Source: Lyngbya confervoides BDU141951 (GTDB lineage: Bacteria; Cyanobacteriota; Cyanobacteriia; Thermosynechococcales; Thermosynechococcaceae). Taken from it: a stretch of DNA of 64,000 bases. Location: assembly GCF_000817775.3 (NCBI RefSeq), contig NZ_JTHE03000106.1, positions 62,565 through 126,564 of the forward strand, read 5' to 3'. This document shows positions 56,001-64,000 of this stretch, piece by piece. Under the pieces are notes generated by a model, which did no database searches, was not told where the DNA came from, and saw only the letters and a program-made list of their open reading frames with translations. Each line of letters starts with the position of its first letter. Position 1 is the stretch's first letter. The translations under genes were made by a program, and so were the position numbers.

Positions 56001-56129
56001 AAGGCGATCGCCTGTCCCCCTCTGAATGCAGAGTTTCTGCAGCGTTACCTGTCGCAGTTTATTGCGGCTGGGTATCTTCCGGCTCCTGCCTCCCCGGTTC
56101 CCCCCTCCTTAATGCCTACCCCCTCTTAA
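53058..56129 (+). CDS. Stand-alone adenylation-thiolation-reductase enzyme (NRPS-like)
   Basis: 1023 residues from ATG 53058; an in-frame TTG at 53010 gives a hydrophobic extension unlike any family member. Adenylation domain (about 1-520) with YTSGSTGQPKGV, NHYGPSET and YKTGDLARF; thiolation domain with phosphopantetheine Ser562 in LGGHSLL; thioester reductase domain (about 635-1020) with GATGFLG (near 641) and YAQSK (Y800, K804). No condensation domain. It should activate one acid, load it, and release it as an aldehyde or alcohol with NAD(P)H. Pocket residues begin D202-V-x-x-Q; I cannot assign the substrate. It needs a phosphopantetheinyl transferase from elsewhere. Confidence 0.92.
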   Translation: MLDLTAKQTVQDFFENQVSLYPDAVAVTFQGQELTYAQLNQQSNQLARLLREKGVTADVVVGVYLDRSLEMIIALLAILKAGGAYLPLDLSYPPDRLRYMINHAQAPILLTQQSLETDFEDHPLDILAIDQLALAEYAQDNLDLDLQPTDLAYVIYTSGSTGQPKGVAMPHGPLCQLIDWQVKVSTVGLGGRTLQFTPISFDVSFQEIFATLAAGGTLVLVPDQLRRNPIDLMRFLREAEIERLFLPFVALRQLSEIAEQEAEIPLAMKEIYTAGEQLRITEAIVRWFERMPHCTLHNHYGPSETHVVTAQTLKGDPKHWPTLPPIGQPITGTEVYILNERLQPVAPGVAGELYLGGACLARGYLHRPDLTAERFMVHPFSEKSSGDRLYKTGDLARFLPDQSLEYLGRIDQQVKIRGFRIEPGEVEGVLERHPEVQEAVVLAREYVPGDKRLVAYFVAPATAQGNEATRVGQLRHYLRSQLPEYMLPSAIVSLDAFPMTPSGKIDRRALPIPTWNQVKDGSYQAPRTPMEFQLTEILGQLLRIKAEQIGIRDRFCDLGGHSLLAVQLVYQINETFQVQLPLENFLAQPTVEGIASQIQQLQDSGAQEIAPLDLEKEAILDACIVPPDSLTEPVPEIFLTGATGFLGTYLLHELLKQTRADVHCLIRASSFAEAQARIEGCLNRYGLWQESDRSRIKLVLGDLSQPRLGIEAETFTRLAEKIDIIYHCGAWVNMIYPYLTLKASNVLGTQEVLRLASQTRIKPLHYISTVDVFALQAADQIQRIRETDQIGPASALASGYAQSKCIAEQLVVAAGDRGLPVSLYRFSNLIGDATQGESPINSFVSKMLKGCIQLKMAPTLEVLLNLVPVDYVAQAIVFLGQTVKPVGTAFHIANPHPMDWSEFMEILRQTGYDLATVSYEAWYGELCKAATPTAENASTENAFTDNVLAPMAMIFANQPFVRKSLGAFELDCQKTQEILAQKAIACPPLNAEFLQRYLSQFIAAGYLPAPASPVPPSLMPTPS

Positions 56130-56182
56130 CCGATTGACCCGGCCTTTGATGTTGTTCACTCCCTCCTGCAGTCACCTTCCCT

Positions 56183-58873
56183 ATGCTTAGTCGCTACCGT
56201 AAGTCCATTGGTTCAAGCCTATTTTTCAATGTCTTAAGCGGGGCCTTAGTGGGCTTAACGGCAATGTCTTACTTTTTCTACCAGGCCCTAGAGAAGCGAT
56301 CCCTGGATGAAATTGAAGGCAATCTCAGTACAGAGGTGCATTTGATTGAGGGAGAGCTAGCACGGGCAGAACAGTCAATGCTCAGCGTCGTGGCGGCCAC
56401 AAAAACCATGCATCAGATGGGGATTACCGACGCAGACAGCTACAAGAAAATCGTGCTGAATCTGTTCCAGAACCGTTCCAAGCTCACCATGGCGCTTAAT
56501 TTTGGTCAGGCGCCCTATCAGCTCGTCCCCGATCGCAAAACCTTCTGGCCCTATTACTTTCTAGATCAGAAAACGCCCGATCAGATCGGAGAGCCCTTGC
56601 CAGCCCCCTATCAGGCGGTGCGCTATGCCGATGTTTGCGAAGTGGATCTCGATTGTCAGGAACAAGACTATTACAACATTCCCGTCGATGCAGGAAAACC
56701 TCTCTGGCTAGAGCCTTACGAATGGTCTGGCATTATCATGACGACGGCCACTGCCCCGATTTATGACACCAACCATCAACTGCTCGGGGTGGCGGGACTG
56801 GACATTAACGCAACGGCTCTGGCCAGCCGTGCCCAGGCACCAGAGCAATGGGTGGGTGGATACTATGCCATTCTCAGCGAAGAGGGCAAAATGCTGGTTT
56901 ATCCGCCTAATCCGGCTAAGGCAGATCGCCTAGCCACCTATCAAGACGTTCCTGACCTCAATCGGGTTTGGACCCAGATGAGCGACAAGGCATCGGGGGT
57001 CGTTAATTTTTCAGGGCGATATTGGGTGTATCAGCGCGTTCGCGGCACCAACTGGATGATGATTGCCTCGGTTCCCCAATCTGTCGTGCTGGTGCCAGTC
57101 TTGTCCATCACAGTGGGAGGGGCCTTAGGGGCAGGCATCATTCTTGCCATCGTGGTTTATCTGTTTGTGCAACGGCTCAATCATCGATTAAAGCCAATTC
57201 TAGAGGAATGTCATAAGCTTTCGCAAACGGATGCTCGTCGGGCCGGACGAGAAGGGGAAGCCCTTGACGAATGCCAACAACCCCTGCTCAAGGCCACCTT
57301 AGGCCGTAAAGATGCTGATGAACTGGAGGTGTTGAGCGACTCATTTCACCGCATGGCAAACCAGCTCAAAAATTCCTTTGAGGAGTTAGAACTGCGGGTA
57401 GAAGAGCGCACCGCTGAACTCCAGGAGGCCAAGGAAGCGGCGGATACGGCGAATTATGCCAAGAGTGAGTTCCTAGCCAATATGAGTCATGAACTCCGAA
57501 CGCCGCTCAACGGCATTTTAGGCTATGCCCAGATTATGAAACAGTCTGACAAACTAGGCAAAAAGGAGCGTCAAGGGGTTGAAATCATTAATCAGTGCGG
57601 GACTCATCTGCTCACTTTGATTAATGATATCCTGGACCTTTCTAAAATTGAAGCGCAAAAAATGGATCTGCAGCCGTCAGAGTTTCTTTTACTACCATTT
57701 CTGAATGGCGTTGCCGAAATTTGCCGGATTAAAGCACAGCAAAAAGAGATTCAATTTATCTATAAGTCCGAAGGGCCATTACCAAAAGGCATTGAAGCCG
57801 ATGAAAAACGGTTGCGTCAAATCCTCATTAACCTCTTAAGTAATGCCATTAAGTTTACGGAGGTGGGGCAGGTTTCCTTCGTAGTGACCGCTCGCAAAGG
57901 AGAAACCCTAGACGCCAAGGGCAATGCCCTCTATCGCCTGGAGTTTAGCGTTCAAGACAGCGGAATCGGGATTAACCAGGCGGATCTGCATACGATCTTC
58001 CAGCCCTTTGAACAGGTGGGATCGGTCCATAAACAGTCGGAAGGGACCGGGCTCGGTCTTGCGATTAGTCAGAGAATTGCCGGAATGATGGGCAGTCATC
58101 TCAATGTCGAAAGCCAGGCGGGTCGGGGGAGTCGGTTTTGGTTTGAAATTGAGGTGCCCGAAGCCGCCCAGTTGAGCGAGCTAGAGCGGAGTAAAACGCG
58201 CGGAGACATCAGTGGGTATCAAGGGCAAAGGCGGACCATTCTTATTCTCGATGATCGCTGGGAGAATCGATCCGTCCTGATGAATATGCTTGAGCCGCTG
58301 GGGTTTAAAGTGATTGAGGCTGAAAATGGCCAGGAAGGGTTGAATCAGGCCATCGATCGCAATCCCGACTTAATTATTACCGATATCGCCATGCCCGTGA
58401 TGAATGGCTATGAGTTCCTTGCGGAGCTACGTCAACGGTCTCAGTTTACCGTTGTCCCCGTGATTGTCTCCTCCGCAAATGTCTTTGAGAGCGATCGCCA
58501 GAAAAGTCTGGAGGCCGGAGCCAGCGAGTTTTTGCCTAAACCCGTACAGGCCACGCAGCTGCTCAAGGCTTTACAAACGCATTTGCAGCTGGACTGGAAG
58601 TATAAGGCTCCCCTACAGAAAGCGATGCCCGCGGCGGGAGATGGGGTTCCAGCGTCCATCACCCCGCCGTCGCAGCCGGATATTCAGATCCTGTACGATC
58701 TTTGCCGTCGCGGGTTGATCAACAACGTCATGACGGAGCTAGATCGCATCGATCAACAAGACACCCGCTATGCTGCGTTTGCCTTGGCCCTACGGCGGCT
58801 CGCCAAACAGTTCAAAACCAAAGAGATGCGGCTTTTTCTGGAGCAATATTTAGAAATGGCGACGGTCTCATAA
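56183..58873 (+). CDS. Membrane hybrid histidine kinase (Cache-HAMP-HisKA-HATPase-REC)
   Basis: 896 residues. TM1 about 13-34, a periplasmic Cache-type sensor (about 40-300, with [13 protein letters not shown] and [11 protein letters not shown]), TM2 about 303-330, HAMP, HisKA with [12 protein letters not shown] (His near 436), HATPase (DSGIGIN, GTGLGLA), receiver with [11 protein letters not shown] and [10 protein letters not shown] (Asp near 734), and a C-terminal helical domain of about 80 residues. The next gene has the same order from HisKA on, including this C-terminal domain. The C-terminal domain has no clear phosphorylatable His. Confidence 0.92.
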   Translation: MLSRYRKSIGSSLFFNVLSGALVGLTAMSYFFYQALEKRSLDEIEGNLSTEVHLIEGELARAEQSMLSVVAATKTMHQMGITDADSYKKIVLNLFQNRSKLTMALNFGQAPYQLVPDRKTFWPYYFLDQKTPDQIGEPLPAPYQAVRYADVCEVDLDCQEQDYYNIPVDAGKPLWLEPYEWSGIIMTTATAPIYDTNHQLLGVAGLDINATALASRAQAPEQWVGGYYAILSEEGKMLVYPPNPAKADRLATYQDVPDLNRVWTQMSDKASGVVNFSGRYWVYQRVRGTNWMMIASVPQSVVLVPVLSITVGGALGAGIILAIVVYLFVQRLNHRLKPILEECHKLSQTDARRAGREGEALDECQQPLLKATLGRKDADELEVLSDSFHRMANQLKNSFEELELRVEERTAELQEAKEAADTANYAKSEFLANMSHELRTPLNGILGYAQIMKQSDKLGKKERQGVEIINQCGTHLLTLINDILDLSKIEAQKMDLQPSEFLLLPFLNGVAEICRIKAQQKEIQFIYKSEGPLPKGIEADEKRLRQILINLLSNAIKFTEVGQVSFVVTARKGETLDAKGNALYRLEFSVQDSGIGINQADLHTIFQPFEQVGSVHKQSEGTGLGLAISQRIAGMMGSHLNVESQAGRGSRFWFEIEVPEAAQLSELERSKTRGDISGYQGQRRTILILDDRWENRSVLMNMLEPLGFKVIEAENGQEGLNQAIDRNPDLIITDIAMPVMNGYEFLAELRQRSQFTVVPVIVSSANVFESDRQKSLEAGASEFLPKPVQATQLLKALQTHLQLDWKYKAPLQKAMPAAGDGVPASITPPSQPDIQILYDLCRRGLINNVMTELDRIDQQDTRYAAFALALRRLAKQFKTKEMRLFLEQYLEMATVS

Positions 58874-58943
58874 AGCCTCAGGCCTGCCTGCGATCAGGGG
58901 GCGTCTATCCAGTGTTCTCTCCATTCATTTTGATTTCTAACCC

Positions 58944-61040
58944 ATGACTTCACACCCGGTTTCCCCCAGTATCTTAATTGTGGACGATACCCCCACTAAT
59001 CTGGAGGTTTTGTCTGAAACTCTAGTGTCCGAGGGACTCCAGGTCTCCGTGGCCATTGATGGTGAGAGTGCTCTAGAGCAGGTGGATTATCTGCGGCCTG
59101 AGCTAATTCTTCTAGATGTGATGATGCCAGGCATTGATGGGTTTGAGGTATGTCGCCGTCTGAAATCCAAACCGGACAGTTGTGAGATTCCGGTAATTTT
59201 CATGACGGCACTCGCCGATAGTCAGCACAAACTTGAGGGATTTTCCGTAGGAGCCGTTGATTACATCACTAAGCCCTTTCATCGAGAGGAGGTGCTCGCG
59301 CGCGTCAGGGTTCATCTGCAGATTCAAACTCTAACCCACACCCTGGAGCAGCAGAATCAAATCCTCAAGCATGAGGTCAGGAAGCGAGAAACGGTTGAAA
59401 ATGCCCTGATAACTCTCAACCAGGATCTAGAGCGGCGCGTGCAGGATCGCACGGCGGAGCTCTTGGACACCTTAGCCGAACTGAAGCAGACCCAGGCCCT
59501 TTTGGTTCAGCACAATCAAGATTTGGAGCAGCGTGTACAGAAGCGCACGGCGGAACTCCAGCAGTCCAAGGAGGCGGCTGAATATGCGAACCGAGCCAAG
59601 AGCGAATTTCTGGCGAATATGAGCCACGAAGTTCGCACACCGCTCAATGGCATCCTGGGCTATGCCCAGATTCTTCAGCGATCTACGTCCCTGACCGATA
59701 AAGATCGCAAGGGGCTTGAAATTATCCATCAGTGCGGGACTCATTTGCTAACGCTGATTAACGATGTTCTGGATTTATCGAAGATAGAAGCGCAAAAGAT
59801 GGAGCTTTTCCCCATGAGCTTTCATTTCTCTTCCTTCCTGCAGGGCGTCACAGAAATCTTCAGCATCCGAGCCGACCAGAAAAAAATTTCCTTTATTACC
59901 CATCTCGACCCAGCCCTACCTGCGGCTGTGCGAGCCGACGAAAAACGGCTGCGTCAGGTGCTCATTAATCTGCTGGGGAATGCCGTCAAGTTCACAGAAA
60001 AAGGAGCCGTCACCTTCCGCGTCAAGCTCCTGAACACCGACCTAGGCGATTCTGGCATGGCTCATCTCCGCTTTGAAATTGAGGATACGGGCATTGGGAT
60101 TTCACCGGAGCAGCTAGATAAAATTTTTGTTCCCTTTGAGCAGGTGGGAGACAGTCGCAATCAGGCCCAGGGCACTGGCTTAGGACTGGCAATTAGCCAG
60201 AAAATCCTGAACCTGATGCAGGCCCCCATTCAGGTTTCAAGTCAGGTGGGGCATGGGAGTCAGTTCAGCTTTGAACTGCAGTTGCCGGTTGATCGCGAAT
60301 GGGTGTATTCGGCGAGAATCTCTAGCCAGGGCGTGATTGTTGGCTACGAGGGTCAAAAGCGGCGAATTCTAGTGGTGGACGATCGCTGGGAAAATCGATC
60401 TGTCATTTCCAATCTGCTCCAGCCCTTAAGCTTTGAGGTGATTGAGGCCACAGATGGTCAAGAGGGCCTGGACAAGGTGGCGCTGTATCAACCGGATCTA
60501 GTGATCACGGATCTGGTGATGCCAACTATGGACGGCTTTGAAATGATTCGTCGTCTCCGCAGCCTGCCGAGTGGGAAGGAGAAGGAAACAATGATCATTG
60601 CTTCATCGGCTAGCGTCTTTGAAGCAGAGCAATGCGCCAGCATTGCCGCTGGCGCCAGCGAGTTCTTGCCTAAGCCTATTTCCACCGATAGCCTGTTGGA
60701 AATGTTGCGTATTTTGCTGGACTTAGAGTGGGTCTATGATGGTGACCTCTCCTCTGCGACCGTTGCTGTGACAGGGGATAGTGCGCTGGAGAAGACCACC
60801 GCCACGGAAACAGAACTCGTGCCGCCCCCGCTCCCGGTGCTGTCAAGGCTGACAGAGTTCGCTGGCAAAGGAGATCTCGATTCTGCCGTCGAGCTGGTAT
60901 CTGGACTAGAACGGCAATCTCCCGCCCTAAAACCGTTTGCCACCCAAGTCCGGCAGCTAGCAGACAGTTTTCAGGTTAAAAAGCTACAGGACTTTCTCCA
61001 TAGCTATCTAGATGCTTCCTTGGTCTCTTCTGAGCAGTGA
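58944..61040 (+). CDS. Soluble hybrid histidine kinase (REC-HisKA-HATPase-REC)
   Basis: 698 residues. N-terminal receiver ([20 protein letters not shown]), a coiled coil with two similar TAEL segments, HisKA ([12 protein letters not shown]), HATPase (DTGIGIS, GTGLGLA), second receiver ([21 protein letters not shown]) and the same C-terminal helical domain as the preceding kinase. It appears derived from that neighbour with the membrane sensor replaced by a receiver, suggesting they work in series. Confidence 0.92.
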   Translation: MTSHPVSPSILIVDDTPTNLEVLSETLVSEGLQVSVAIDGESALEQVDYLRPELILLDVMMPGIDGFEVCRRLKSKPDSCEIPVIFMTALADSQHKLEGFSVGAVDYITKPFHREEVLARVRVHLQIQTLTHTLEQQNQILKHEVRKRETVENALITLNQDLERRVQDRTAELLDTLAELKQTQALLVQHNQDLEQRVQKRTAELQQSKEAAEYANRAKSEFLANMSHEVRTPLNGILGYAQILQRSTSLTDKDRKGLEIIHQCGTHLLTLINDVLDLSKIEAQKMELFPMSFHFSSFLQGVTEIFSIRADQKKISFITHLDPALPAAVRADEKRLRQVLINLLGNAVKFTEKGAVTFRVKLLNTDLGDSGMAHLRFEIEDTGIGISPEQLDKIFVPFEQVGDSRNQAQGTGLGLAISQKILNLMQAPIQVSSQVGHGSQFSFELQLPVDREWVYSARISSQGVIVGYEGQKRRILVVDDRWENRSVISNLLQPLSFEVIEATDGQEGLDKVALYQPDLVITDLVMPTMDGFEMIRRLRSLPSGKEKETMIIASSASVFEAEQCASIAAGASEFLPKPISTDSLLEMLRILLDLEWVYDGDLSSATVAVTGDSALEKTTATETELVPPPLPVLSRLTEFAGKGDLDSAVELVSGLERQSPALKPFATQVRQLADSFQVKKLQDFLHSYLDASLVSSEQ

Positions 61041-61064
61041 TTATTCCCCTGAGCCGAAATTACT

Positions 61065-62090
61065 ATGATGTCTCCCGATTTAAATGTGGTTTTGATTGTC
61101 GATGACAATCCAACGAATCTGGCTGTTCTGTCCCAGGTTCTCAAAGGAAAGGGCTATAAGGTTCGAGTTGCCATTGACGGAGAAAGTGCCGTGGCGCAGG
61201 CCCATGCGGATCCGCCCGATCTCATTCTTTTAGATATCCAGATGCCGGGGATTGACGGATTTGAGACCTGTAAACAGCTGAAGGCCAGCCCCATGACCTC
61301 TGAGATTCCCGTTATTTTCATTACGGCTGCCACTACGGTTGATAGCAAGGTAAAGGGGCTGTCCCTGGGGGCCGTGGATTATGTGACTAAACCATTTCAG
61401 CATGAGGAGGTGCTGGCGCGGGTCAAGGTGCATCTTCAGCTGCGTTATTTAACCCATAAGGTCCAGGAACAGGCGATCGCCCTGCGGCGAGCCAATCGAG
61501 AACTGCGACGGATTGCCAATCTAGATGGCTTAACCCAGGTGGCAAATCGACGTAGATTTGATGAATATCTCAGTCAAGAATGGCATCGACTGGCCAGAGA
61601 AAAACAGCACTTGTCCTTAATTCTCTGCGATATTGACTATTTTAAAGACTATAATGACTTCTATGGACACCAGGCTGGGGATAGCTGCCTAAGAAAAATC
61701 GCCAAGACGATTGATGCCGTCTTAAGCCGTCCGGCTGATTTTGCCGCTCGCTACGGGGGTGAAGAATTTGCGGTGATTTTGCCGAATACGCCGCCCGTGG
61801 GCGCGTTGCAGGTTGCAGAGGAAATTCGATCCAATATTAAGGTTCTGCAGTTGCCCCATGAGCGATCTCGAATAGAAGCCCATATTACCCTCAGCCTCGG
61901 GGTCAGTTGCTTGATTCCGTCTTCCGACTCTTCCATTCAGGAACTGATCGCCATCGCCGATCGTGCCCTCTATGCCGCTAAAGATAATGGGCGCGACCAA
62001 AGCTATCTCGCCCCCATTGGCAATCAGGCCCCAGTGGTGCCCATAGATGTAAGCACCCTGTTGGCGCAGGACAGTCGCCTGTGTTGTTAG
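61065..62090 (+). CDS. REC-GGDEF diguanylate cyclase (PleD-like)
   Basis: 341 residues. Receiver (LIVDDNPTN, LLDIQMPGIDG, TKPF) closely related to the first receiver of the upstream kinase, then a GGDEF domain with active site RYGGEEF and an RPAD inhibitory site (RxxD) five residues before it. Phosphorylation should switch on c-di-GMP synthesis. It lies 24 bp after the hybrid kinase and is its probable target. Confidence 0.92.
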   Translation: MMSPDLNVVLIVDDNPTNLAVLSQVLKGKGYKVRVAIDGESAVAQAHADPPDLILLDIQMPGIDGFETCKQLKASPMTSEIPVIFITAATTVDSKVKGLSLGAVDYVTKPFQHEEVLARVKVHLQLRYLTHKVQEQAIALRRANRELRRIANLDGLTQVANRRRFDEYLSQEWHRLAREKQHLSLILCDIDYFKDYNDFYGHQAGDSCLRKIAKTIDAVLSRPADFAARYGGEEFAVILPNTPPVGALQVAEEIRSNIKVLQLPHERSRIEAHITLSLGVSCLIPSSDSSIQELIAIADRALYAAKDNGRDQSYLAPIGNQAPVVPIDVSTLLAQDSRLCC

Positions 62091-62145
62091 ATCCCGCGGC
62101 AATGCCCCATCGTGCCATCGGTCCCCAAGTACTTGAGTTAGTGAT

Positions 62146-63927
62146 ATGAATCTACAACTGACGAATGAGCATTTTTTGATCGGGAAGAACACAGCCGTAG
62201 GATCCTGGGAGGGTGGAGAAGCAGATCAACCCAATCTCCTGGCGGCGGCTAATTTACATCAAAGCCTTCTAGAGTTAACCCAGGATGCGGTCATTGCGGT
62301 GGATCACCTGGGCCAGATTCAGCTCTTGAATCCGCAAGCAGAGGCCTTCATCGGAGTCACCATTGACCAGGTTCGCCATTGTCCCCTGGCGGATTTGCTG
62401 CAGTTTACCCTCGATGCGGCTGAGGAGGCGATCGCCGATCCGGTGCAGCAAGTGTTGCAAACCCAGCAGGCCCTTGTCAACCGGAGCGGCCACTGCCGAA
62501 TGAGGCGCAATCCAGACTCCGTTGCCGTTAAATACAGCATTTCGCCGCTTTATAGCCAGCATCTTCAGGTCACCGGTGCCATGATCTTGCTGATTCAGCC
62601 TGCGGCGGCTCACCCCAGCGCTCACTTCACTAGCCCTGCGGATCGAGATATCCTCACGGGACTGGTGAATCGTCCCTCCTTTGAAGCCTACCTGGCCCAG
62701 GCGGTCGCCAGCACTCAGGGATCGCGTCAGCAGCATGTGCTGTGCTATCTCGATTTAGATCAGTTCAATGTGGTCAATGACACCTGCGGTCATGTGGCGG
62801 GCGACGAAGTTCTCAGACAGATTAGTGCGCTGTTTCTAAAGCGCGTGCGTAAGACCGATGTGCTGGCCCGACTGGGCGGCGATGAATTTGGGCTCATCCT
62901 CCATCAGTGCGATCTAGACCAGGCCATCAACGTGATTAATCTGCTCCAGGATGCCGTGCAGCGCTTTAGATTTGAGTGGGAAGGCAAAATTTTCAGCTTT
63001 AGCGTCAGTATTGGCGTTGCTCCCCTAGACGGCAGTAGCGACCCGCCCTCCCAGGTGCTGAGCATGGTGGGACTTGCCTGCGATATTGCCAAGGGGAAAG
63101 GGCGCAATCGTCTCTATGTCTATCAACCCCAAGATCCCGACCTGCTGTATAAGCGCGGCGTCGTCCAGTGGATTCCCACCATTTACAAAGCGCTTGAGGA
63201 GGATCGCTTTTTTCTCCATTCCCAGCCAATCACCCCGGTGCTGTCGCGGTCGGATATCGTCGTAGACCAGGGGCCTATTTTCCAAGAAGTCCTGATTCGC
63301 CTCGAAGACGAGACGGGGGGAACCATTTATCCTGGAAAATTCATTGGAGCGGCAGAGCGCTACGGGCTCATGCATCTCATTGATCGGTGGGTGATTCGGC
63401 AGCTTTTTTCCCACCTTCAGCAGATCAACCTGGCGCAACAAGGCAGTCATCATCTTTACTCTGTGAATTTATCCGGGGCTAGCTTTAACGATGATCAGTT
63501 TTTAGAGTTTGTACAGGAGCAGTTTGAACTCTATCAAGTCCCCCCTCACCTGATTTGCTTTGAAATTACTGAAACCCTGGCCATTACCAACATTGGGAAG
63601 GCCAGTGAACTGATTCGTCAGCTTAAGTCTTTGGGCTGCTACTTTGCGCTGGATGATTTTGGCAGCGGCATGTCGTCCTTTGGTTATTTACGCCACCTGC
63701 CCATTGACTATCTAAAAATTGATGGGGTGTTTATCAAGGAATTGCTCAGCAGCTCCGTTGCCCTGGAAATTGTGCAGGCAATCAATCGGATTGCCCACGT
63801 AATCGGGATTAAAACGGTCGCAGAATATGTTGAGAATGCTGAAGTGCTTGAAAAGCTCCAGAGCTTGGGGGTTGACTACGCCCAGGGCTTTGGGATTGCC
63901 AAACCGGGACCTTTACGAAGAGTGTAG
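62146..63927 (+). CDS. PAS-GGDEF-EAL c-di-GMP enzyme
   Basis: 593 residues. PAS domain (about 35-150), GGDEF with LGGDEF and inhibitory RKTD, and an EAL domain with EVLIRL in place of EALxR, DDFGSG, KIDG, AEYVEN and QGFG. Catalytic residues of both domains look mostly intact; the EVL variant is seen in active enzymes. It may make and degrade c-di-GMP. No membrane segment. Last gene of the signalling run. Confidence 0.9.
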   Translation: MNLQLTNEHFLIGKNTAVGSWEGGEADQPNLLAAANLHQSLLELTQDAVIAVDHLGQIQLLNPQAEAFIGVTIDQVRHCPLADLLQFTLDAAEEAIADPVQQVLQTQQALVNRSGHCRMRRNPDSVAVKYSISPLYSQHLQVTGAMILLIQPAAAHPSAHFTSPADRDILTGLVNRPSFEAYLAQAVASTQGSRQQHVLCYLDLDQFNVVNDTCGHVAGDEVLRQISALFLKRVRKTDVLARLGGDEFGLILHQCDLDQAINVINLLQDAVQRFRFEWEGKIFSFSVSIGVAPLDGSSDPPSQVLSMVGLACDIAKGKGRNRLYVYQPQDPDLLYKRGVVQWIPTIYKALEEDRFFLHSQPITPVLSRSDIVVDQGPIFQEVLIRLEDETGGTIYPGKFIGAAERYGLMHLIDRWVIRQLFSHLQQINLAQQGSHHLYSVNLSGASFNDDQFLEFVQEQFELYQVPPHLICFEITETLAITNIGKASELIRQLKSLGCYFALDDFGSGMSSFGYLRHLPIDYLKIDGVFIKELLSSSVALEIVQAINRIAHVIGIKTVAEYVENAEVLEKLQSLGVDYAQGFGIAKPGPLRRV

Positions 63928-64000
63928 CAGGGCTCAAGCTCAGGAGGGGTGGATTCACGCACCGCTGGCGATCGCGCTGAGTTAAGCAGCGGGGGCAGCA

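Noticed and set aside
63928-64000. Another gene at the right edge
   Set aside because: Only 73 bases remain; one GCGATCGC is visible but no supportable coding frame.

Overview
The window is cyanobacterial. The HIP1 octamer GCGATCGC recurs through most of it. The gene families agree: Rcp-type response regulators, a PatA/CheY/CheW/MCP/CheA taxis operon, a Ggt-type glucosylglycerol/sucrose transporter, an SLH-OprB porin, a DUF4347 protein, a Nif11 peptide and a DUF92 phytyl-phosphate kinase homologue. I cannot name the genus; a GC-richer Leptolyngbya- or Synechococcales-like organism is plausible. I saw no rRNA, tRNA, CRISPR array or transposase.

Layout: (1) 1-7886, minus: a giant open-ended gene (at least 2628 codons) with an N-terminal DUF4347 domain, three FG-GAP/VCBS blocks alternating with seven SwmB domains, a complete type-3 copper (tyrosinase) domain, and a His/Asp/Met-rich tail running off the window. 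(2) 8.4-13.75 kb, minus: an AT-rich, HIP1-free island with a Wzc-like tyrosine kinase, a degenerate EAL protein, a 46-residue small ORF and a short HTH-NB-ARC STAND ATPase. (3) 14.2-20.4 kb: phytyl-phosphate kinase homologue, PBP2 (mrdA), and a histidine kinase/response-regulator set. (4) 20.6-25.05 kb: four-gene ABC uptake operon ggtBCDA. (5) 25.3-27.1 kb: two uncharacterised proteins. (6) 27.4-37.05 kb: a six-gene chemosensory operon (PatA-like, CheY, CheW, two paralogous MCPs, hybrid CheA) of the kind that controls type IV pilus motility, without a visible photoreceptor domain. (7) 37.2-40.0 kb, minus: two overlapping membrane GTPases. (8) 40.2-41.2 kb: a small charged protein and a pentapeptide-repeat protein. 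(9) 41.2-48.2 kb: a complete N-type ATPase operon atpDCQRBEFAG. (10) 48.2-52.5 kb: Nif11 peptide, a possible structured RNA, a 37-residue membrane peptide, DUF5335, porin and SDR. (11) 53.06-63.93 kb: a stand-alone adenylation-thiolation-reductase enzyme followed by two hybrid kinases, a REC-GGDEF protein and a PAS-GGDEF-EAL protein.

The main themes are surface and motility control (giant surface protein, exopolysaccharide kinase, taxis operon, c-di-GMP proteins) and salt/ion handling (N-ATPase plus Ggt transporter). The most unusual item is the DUF4347-VCBS-SwmB-tyrosinase fusion with a metal-binding tail. A second theme is short tandem duplications (15-16 bp units) in intergenic spacers, and several perfect inverted repeats, one of them inside the first gene of the taxis operon.
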